Shown: positions 59,038-64,000 of the stretch, in pieces | How the letters are laid out: each line of letters starts with the position of its first letter | Position numbering within the stretch: the stretch's first letter is position 1 | Source: Actinoplanes octamycinicus | Lineage (GTDB): Bacteria; Actinomycetota; Actinomycetes; Mycobacteriales; Micromonosporaceae | Length of the DNA stretch: 64,000 bases | Assembly: GCF_014205225.1 (NCBI RefSeq) | Contig: NZ_JACHNB010000001.1 | Location: forward strand, 4,321,501-4,385,500 | Direction of reading: 5' to 3' | Translations under genes and position numbers: made by a program | The notes under the pieces: generated by a model | The model's input: only the letters and a program-made list of their open reading frames with translations | What the model was told of the DNA's origin: nothing | The model's database searches: none

Positions 59038-62000
59038 ATGACGAATGAAGAAAAGCTCGTCGACTATCTGAAGCGCGCGACGGCGGACCTGCGCGACACC
59101 CGGCGCCGGCTGCGCGAGGCCGAGGAGAAGGACGCGGAACCGATCGCCGTGATCGGTATGAGCTGCCGCTACCCCGGCGGGGTCGCCTCGCCGGAAGACC
59201 TCTGGCAGCTGGTCGCGTCCGGCGGCGACGGGATCGCCGGGTTCCCCACCGACCGTGGCTGGGACCTGGACGATCTCTACGACCCCGACCCGGATCGAGC
59301 CGGCACCGTTTACAACGTCCAGGGCGGATTCCTGCGCGGCGCGGGCGACTTCGACCCGGGCTTCTTCCGGATCTCGCCGCGGGAGGCGCTGGCGATGGAT
59401 CCGCAGCAGCGGCTTCTGCTGGAGGCGTCCTGGGAGGCGTTCGAGTCGGCCGGCATCGACCCGCACGGAGTCGGCGGCAGCCGGACCGGCGTGTTCGCCG
59501 GCCTGATGAACAACACGGACTACACGCCGTCGCTGGACGCGGTCCCGGAAGGGATCGAGGGCTTCCTCGGCACCGGCAGTTCCGGCAGCGTCGCGTCCGG
59601 GCGGGTGGCCTACACCTTCGGGCTGGAGGGGCCGGCGGTCACGGTCGACACGGCCTGCTCGTCGTCGCTGGTCACGCTGCATCTGGCAGCGCAGGCGCTG
59701 CGCAGCGGGGACTGCACGCTGGCCCTGGCCGGCGGCGCGACGGTGATGGCCACGCCCGGCACCTACCTGGAGTTCTCCCGCCAGCGCGGCCTCGCCGCGG
59801 ACGGCCGGTGCAAGGCGTTCGCGGGCGCCGCCGACGGGACCGGGTTCTCCGAGGGCGTCGGCATGCTGGTGCTGGAGACGCTGTCCGACGCGCTGCGCAA
59901 CGGTCGCCGGATCCTGGCGGTGGTGCGGGGTTCGGCGGTGAACCAGGACGGCGCCAGCAGCGGTCTGACCGCCCCGAACGGTCCGTCGCAGCAGCGGGTG
60001 ATCCGGCAGGCGCTGGCCAATGCCCGTCTCTCCGCCGCCGATGTGGACGTGGTCGAGGCGCACGGGACCGGGACCCGGCTCGGCGATCCGATCGAGGCGC
60101 AGGCGCTGCTGGCCACTTATGGGCAGGATCGGTCGGAGCCGCTGTGGCTGGGGTCGATCAAATCCAACATCGGCCATAGCCAGGCCGCTGCGGGTGTCGC
60201 GGGGATCATCAAGATGATCCAGGCTTTCCGGTACGAGGTTTTGCCGCAGACGCTGCACGTGGATGAGCCGACGCCGCACGTGGATTGGTCCGAGGGCGCG
60301 GTCTCGTTGCTGACCGAGCAGCGGCCGTGGCCGCGCGGTGAGCGTCCGCGCCGGGCGGGTGTGTCGTCGTTCGGGATCAGCGGCACGAATGCGCACGTGA
60401 TCTTGGAGGAGCCGCCCGCGGTCGACGTGCCGGTGGCTTCGGTGACCGCTCCGGTGCCGTTCATTCTGTCCGCGAAGTCGGAGGCGGCCCTGCACGATCA
60501 GGCCGCCCGGCTGACCGCCTATCTGGCCGATCATCCGGAGGTCTCGGATGTCGATGTGGCGTGGACGTTGGCGACGCGGGCTCGGTTCGAGCACCGGGCG
60601 GTATTGAAGGATGGGCGGATCGATCCGCAGGTCGCGGGCGATGTGCGGCTGGGGGTGATGTTCACCGGTCAGGGCAGTCAGCGTCTGGGTATGGGCCGGG
60701 GCCTGTATGAGACGTTCCCGGTGTTCGCCGCCGCGTTTGATGAGGTGTGTGCCCTGCTGCCGGGTGACGTGAAGTCGGTGGTCTTCGGTGCTGACGCCGA
60801 GCTGTTGAACCAGACCGGACAGGCGCAGCCGGCGTTGTTCGCGCTTGAGGTGGCGCTGTATCGGCTGGTCGAGTCGTGGGGTGTGCGGCCGCAGGTGCTG
60901 CTCGGTCATTCGGTCGGCGAGATCGTCGCCGCGCATGTTGCCGGGGTCCTGTCCCTCGCCGATGCGTGCACGCTGATCGCCGCGCGGGGCCGGCTGATGC
61001 AAGCCCTGCCCGCGGGTGGGGCGATGGCCGCGATCAACCTGGACGAGGCCACCGTCGCGGCGGCGCTCGATGACCGGGTGCAGATCGCGGCGGTCAACGG
61101 TCCCACCTCGGTGGTGATCTCCGGTGCCGCGGACGCGATTGACGCGCTGGTCGAGGGGTGGCGTGCCGACGGGGTGCGGGTGCGACGGCTGGCGGTCAGT
61201 CACGCGTTCCATTCGCATCTGATGGAGCCGATGCTGACCGAGTTCGCCCAGGCCCTGGCAGGTTTGACGTTCCATGCCCCGCAGTTGCCGGTGATCTCGA
61301 ATCTGACCGGCCGGGTCGAGGAGCAGGGCACGGTCGAGTATTGGGTGCGGCATGTGCGCGAGGCCGTCCGGTTCGCCGACAGTCTGGCCACGGCATCCGA
61401 GCTGGGCGTGACCGCGTGGCTGGAGCTGGGCCCGGACGGGGTGTTGTCCGCGATGGCCGGCGATGTGCTTGCTGTTCCGGTGTTGCGGGAGGGTCGGGAC
61501 GAGGCGGAAACGTTCACCGCCGCCCTGGCCCGACTGCACGAGGCCGGGATGGAGCTGGACTGGGCGGCCGTGTTCGCCGGCCGGGGCGCGAAGTTGGTCG
61601 ATCTGCCCGGCTACGCCTTCCAGCACCAGCGCTACTGGCTCAAGTCCTCGACAGCCTCCGGCGACCCTGCCGGCCTGGGCCTTGGAGCCACCGGCCATCC
61701 ACTGCTCACCGCGGCTGTCGCCCTCCCGGACAGCGACACGGTGGTGCTGACCGGCCGCCTGTCGATCCAGAGCCACCCGTGGCTGGCCGAGCATCGCGTC
61801 GGTGAGCAGGTGATCCTGCCCGGCGCCGCACTCGCCGAGCTGGCGGTTCATGCGGGGGACCAGGTGGGCGCGGGGTCGGTCGCGGAGTTGACGATCGAGG
61901 CGCCGCTGGTGCTGCCGGTCCAGGGCGCGGTGGCGTTGCGGGTGACCGTGGACGAGGGCACCCAGGCGGTGGCGATCTACTCGCGACCGGTCGACGGTGA

Positions 62001-64000
62001 CGACTCCTGGACGAGGCATGCCCGTGGCATGGTCTCGTCGCAGCCGGCGGTCGTCTCGGCGGGTGCGACGGTGTGGCCGCCCGCCGACGCTGAGCCGATC
62101 CAGATTGATGGGCTTTACGAGACGCTTGCCGACGCCGGGCTCGATTACGGGCCGGTGTTCCAGGGCGTGCGCGCGGCGTGGCGTACGCAAGATGCTGTTT
62201 TCGCCGAGGTGGCCTTGCCGGACGGGACCGCGGTGACCGGTTTCGGTCTGCACCCGGCGCTGTTCGACGCGGCCCTGCACGCCATCGCTCTCGGTGGGTT
62301 GATCGAGGCGACCGGGACCGGTCCGATGTTGCCGTTCGTGTGGAGTGGCGTCGACCTGCACGCTACCGGCGCCTCGGCGCTGCGGGTCCGGCTGACGTCG
62401 GCCGGTCCGGACACGGTTTCGCTGACGATCACCGACCCGGCCGGTGCTCCGGTGCTGTCGGTGGGCTCGCTCGTGTTGCGCGCGGCCGACTTGAGCCAGG
62501 CCTCGCGGGTCGGCGACGCGCTGTTCGCACTCGACTGGGCTGAGGTTGGCGGCGGGGTCTGGACCGGTGACTGGCGGTTGCTCGCCGATCTCGGTGAGGG
62601 TCCGGTGCCGGGTGCGGTGGTCGTGCCGGTTCTGGCTGATCCGGCGGGTACCGCTTATGAGGCGTCTGTGGCCGCGTTGTCGTTGCTGCAGCGGTGGGTG
62701 TCTGAGGGTCGGTTCGCCGAGTCGTTGCTGGTTTTCGTCGGTGCCGGTGCTGGTCCGGTCGAGGCCGCGGTGCGGGGTTTGGTGCGGTCGGCGCAGAGTG
62801 AGAATCCGGACCGGTTCGTGCTGCTCGACCTGGGCGGCGCTGAGATCACCACGGAGTTGCTGGCCGAGGCGCTGGGCGCTGGTGAGCCGGAGTTGCGGTT
62901 GCGTGATGGTGTTTGGCAGGCGCCGCGTCTGGTTCGTGCCGGGGGTGAGCCGGTGCCGGTGCCGAACGGCGGCACGGTGTTGATCACCGGTGGGACGGGT
63001 GCGCTGGGTGCGCTGCTGGCTCGGCATCTGGTGGCCGAGCATGGGGTGCGGAGTCTGGTGCTGACCAGTCGTCGTGGTCTGGCGGCGCCGGGTGCGCGGG
63101 AGTTGGTCGCGGAGCTGGACGCGGCGGTTGAGGTGGTGGCCTGTGATGTGGCGGATCGAGACGCGGTCGCCCAGCTTCTGGCCGGGATCTCTGATCTGCG
63201 CGGGGTCGTGCACACGGCCGGGGTGTTGGATGACGGGTTGATCTCGTCGTTGACGCCGGAGCGGTTGGATCGGGTGTTCGCGCCGAAGGCGGACGCGGCC
63301 AGGCATTTGAGCGAGCTGACCGCCGATCTCGACCTGGACATGTTCGTGGTGTTCTCGTCGGCGGCCGGTGTGGTGGGCAATGTCGGTCAGGGCAACTACG
63401 CGGCGGCGAACAGCTTCCTCGATGAGCTGATCCGGGAACGCAACACCGCTGGTCTGGTCGGAACGTCGCTGGCGTGGGGGTTGTGGGAGCAGCCCGGCGG
63501 GATGGGCGCCGGTGTCGAGGGGCTCGCCGGGTTGTCCGAGGCCGAGGGTCTGGCGCTGTTCGACGCGACCTGGGCACGCGGTGGGGTCCTCGTACCGATG
63601 CGGTTGGACCTGCCCGCACTCCGCAAGAGCGGAGACGTGCCGCCGATCCTCAGCTCCCTGGTCCGCAAGCCGCGCCCGGCGGCCCGACGCGGCAACTCGG
63701 CCTCCGGCTGGAGCGAGCAGATCACGGCGATGGCCGCCGTCGATCGCCGCGACGCGGTGCTGACTCTGGTGCGGGCGACCGCGGCCGGAGTGCTCGGCCA
63801 CGCCGGCCCGGACGCGGTCGGCTCGCAGGCCGCGTTCAAGGAGTTGGGCTTCGACTCGCTGACCGCGGTCGAGCTGCGCAACCAGCTCGCCGCGAAAACC
63901 GGGCTACGGCTGCCGGCGACGCTGGTCTTCGACTACCCGACCTCGGCGGCGGCCGCGGACTTCCTCCTCGGCCTGGTCGTCGGCGACGACGCGCCGATGG
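59038..64000 (+). CDS. Modular type I PKS, module M13 onward; 3' end outside window
   Basis: Polyketide synthase open to the right edge, with 1,654 residues visible. Order: docking helix 1-32 ([19 protein letters not shown]), KS 34-460 (Cys 207), AT 539-845 (Ser 625 in GHSVGE, HAFH), DH 887-1150 (His 919, Asp 1077), KR (TGGTGALG 1317; LDD), ACP (Ser 1607). The sequence stops just after the ACP in an inter-module linker like that of M10 (FLLGLVVG), so at least one more KS should follow. A further E alkene is predicted. The KS has [10 protein letters not shown] where every other KS here has [12 protein letters not shown] 59038 is chosen for its strong RBS and the docking helix. Confidence 0.96.
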   Translation, partial: MTNEEKLVDYLKRATADLRDTRRRLREAEEKDAEPIAVIGMSCRYPGGVASPEDLWQLVASGGDGIAGFPTDRGWDLDDLYDPDPDRAGTVYNVQGGFLRGAGDFDPGFFRISPREALAMDPQQRLLLEASWEAFESAGIDPHGVGGSRTGVFAGLMNNTDYTPSLDAVPEGIEGFLGTGSSGSVASGRVAYTFGLEGPAVTVDTACSSSLVTLHLAAQALRSGDCTLALAGGATVMATPGTYLEFSRQRGLAADGRCKAFAGAADGTGFSEGVGMLVLETLSDALRNGRRILAVVRGSAVNQDGASSGLTAPNGPSQQRVIRQALANARLSAADVDVVEAHGTGTRLGDPIEAQALLATYGQDRSEPLWLGSIKSNIGHSQAAAGVAGIIKMIQAFRYEVLPQTLHVDEPTPHVDWSEGAVSLLTEQRPWPRGERPRRAGVSSFGISGTNAHVILEEPPAVDVPVASVTAPVPFILSAKSEAALHDQAARLTAYLADHPEVSDVDVAWTLATRARFEHRAVLKDGRIDPQVAGDVRLGVMFTGQGSQRLGMGRGLYETFPVFAAAFDEVCALLPGDVKSVVFGADAELLNQTGQAQPALFALEVALYRLVESWGVRPQVLLGHSVGEIVAAHVAGVLSLADACTLIAARGRLMQALPAGGAMAAINLDEATVAAALDDRVQIAAVNGPTSVVISGAADAIDALVEGWRADGVRVRRLAVSHAFHSHLMEPMLTEFAQALAGLTFHAPQLPVISNLTGRVEEQGTVEYWVRHVREAVRFADSLATASELGVTAWLELGPDGVLSAMAGDVLAVPVLREGRDEAETFTAALARLHEAGMELDWAAVFAGRGAKLVDLPGYAFQHQRYWLKSSTASGDPAGLGLGATGHPLLTAAVALPDSDTVVLTGRLSIQSHPWLAEHRVGEQVILPGAALAELAVHAGDQVGAGSVAELTIEAPLVLPVQGAVALRVTVDEGTQAVAIYSRPVDGDDSWTRHARGMVSSQPAVVSAGATVWPPADAEPIQIDGLYETLADAGLDYGPVFQGVRAAWRTQDAVFAEVALPDGTAVTGFGLHPALFDAALHAIALGGLIEATGTGPMLPFVWSGVDLHATGASALRVRLTSAGPDTVSLTITDPAGAPVLSVGSLVLRAADLSQASRVGDALFALDWAEVGGGVWTGDWRLLADLGEGPVPGAVVVPVLADPAGTAYEASVAALSLLQRWVSEGRFAESLLVFVGAGAGPVEAAVRGLVRSAQSENPDRFVLLDLGGAEITTELLAEALGAGEPELRLRDGVWQAPRLVRAGGEPVPVPNGGTVLITGGTGALGALLARHLVAEHGVRSLVLTSRRGLAAPGARELVAELDAAVEVVACDVADRDAVAQLLAGISDLRGVVHTAGVLDDGLISSLTPERLDRVFAPKADAARHLSELTADLDLDMFVVFSSAAGVVGNVGQGNYAAANSFLDELIRERNTAGLVGTSLAWGLWEQPGGMGAGVEGLAGLSEAEGLALFDATWARGGVLVPMRLDLPALRKSGDVPPILSSLVRKPRPAARRGNSASGWSEQITAMAAVDRRDAVLTLVRATAAGVLGHAGPDAVGSQAAFKELGFDSLTAVELRNQLAAKTGLRLPATLVFDYPTSAAAADFLLGLVVGDDAPM
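59137..63980 (+). other. PKS module M13: KS-AT(malonyl)-DH-KR(B)-ACP
   Basis: Landmark codons: KS Cys 59656, with the unusual Arg at 59368; AT Ser 60910, HAFH 61201-61212; DH from 61696 with His 61792 ([10 protein letters not shown]), YGPVFQG and Asp 62266; KR motif 62986 with LDD; ACP Ser 63856. All catalytic residues are in place. DH second half and KR resemble M10 very closely, including the unusual codons around the TQDAVFAEV segment (near 47160 and 62190). Confidence 0.93.

Noticed and set aside
58714..63801. Long antisense open frame of about 1,700 codons, and similar ones at 41234-45883, 45884-52339 and 18090-22463
   Set aside because: They lie opposite strong PKS domains, have repetitive Arg/His/Pro/Gln-rich composition dictated by sense-strand codon bias, and show no domain motif, credible start or RBS. 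They are shadows.
1..64000. Enoylreductase domain in any module
   Set aside because: The DH-KR linkers are too short for an ER, and no NADPH motif of ER type was seen between DH and KR. All reductive loops end at hydroxyl or alkene.
1..64000. Thioesterase or loading module
   Set aside because: No GxSxG hydrolase domain follows any ACP, and no KSQ, CoL or lone AT-ACP start was seen. Gene ends carry docking regions, and both flanking genes are cut by the window.
1..64000. CRISPR array, insertion sequence or transposase
   Set aside because: The repeats present are long, domain-sized and in frame with PKS coding sequence. No short spaced repeats, transposase motifs or terminal inverted repeats were found.
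1..64000. Rare TTA codon control (bldA type)
   Set aside because: No in-frame TTA was noticed while reading the five genes, but the scan by eye was not exhaustive, so no claim is made either way.

Overview
The window lies wholly inside a modular type I polyketide synthase (PKS) locus of a high-GC actinomycete. Evidence: every base apart from short gaps codes on the + strand for giant KS-AT-(DH)-KR-ACP proteins, wobble positions are mostly G/C, and the proteins carry actinobacterial-type docking helices. A Micromonosporaceae or Streptomyces-like host is plausible, but the sequence does not settle the genus.

Layout. There are five co-directional PKS genes and thirteen modules, numbered M1-M13 within this window only. 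Gene 1 (1-18381) is cut by the left edge inside an AT domain and carries M1-M4. Gene 2 (18402-28439) carries M5-M6, gene 3 (28493-33982) M7, gene 4 (34202-59002) M8-M12. Gene 5 (59038 to the right edge) carries M13 and runs out of the window. Gaps are 20, 53, 219 and 35 bp. Only the 219-bp gap before gene 4 is long enough to hold a promoter or terminator, and it contains several inverted repeats. No loading module, thioesterase, ER domain, tailoring gene, regulator, transporter, RNA gene or mobile element was seen.

How the modules work together, if gene order equals assembly order. M1-M6 use malonyl-CoA and mostly leave beta-hydroxyls, because their DH domains are internally deleted (M1, M3, M5) or have lost a catalytic residue (M2 Asp to Ala, M6 His to Asn). 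M4 keeps both DH catalytic residues and is ambiguous. M7 and M8 use methylmalonyl-CoA: M7 should give a trisubstituted alkene and M8, the only A-type KR and the only module with no DH remnant, an L-type hydroxyl beside a methyl branch. M9-M13 use malonyl-CoA with intact DH and B-type KR, giving at least five conjugated, predicted E double bonds. The inferred segment is polyol, then CH=C(Me)-CH(OH)-CH(Me), then a pentaene or longer. Polyol-first, polyene-last order resembles linear polyene-polyols or oxo-polyene macrolides rather than nystatin/candicidin-type synthases. That comparison is inference.

The most unusual structure is the mosaic make-up. A methylmalonyl-AT block of 1,109 bp is repeated without visible difference in M7 and M8, with wobble positions almost entirely G or T and G-quadruplex motifs. 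Other blocks of 0.2-1.0 kb are shared between distant modules with sharp edges. The polyol/polyene boundary looks as if it arose by stepwise decay of DH domains in copied modules.
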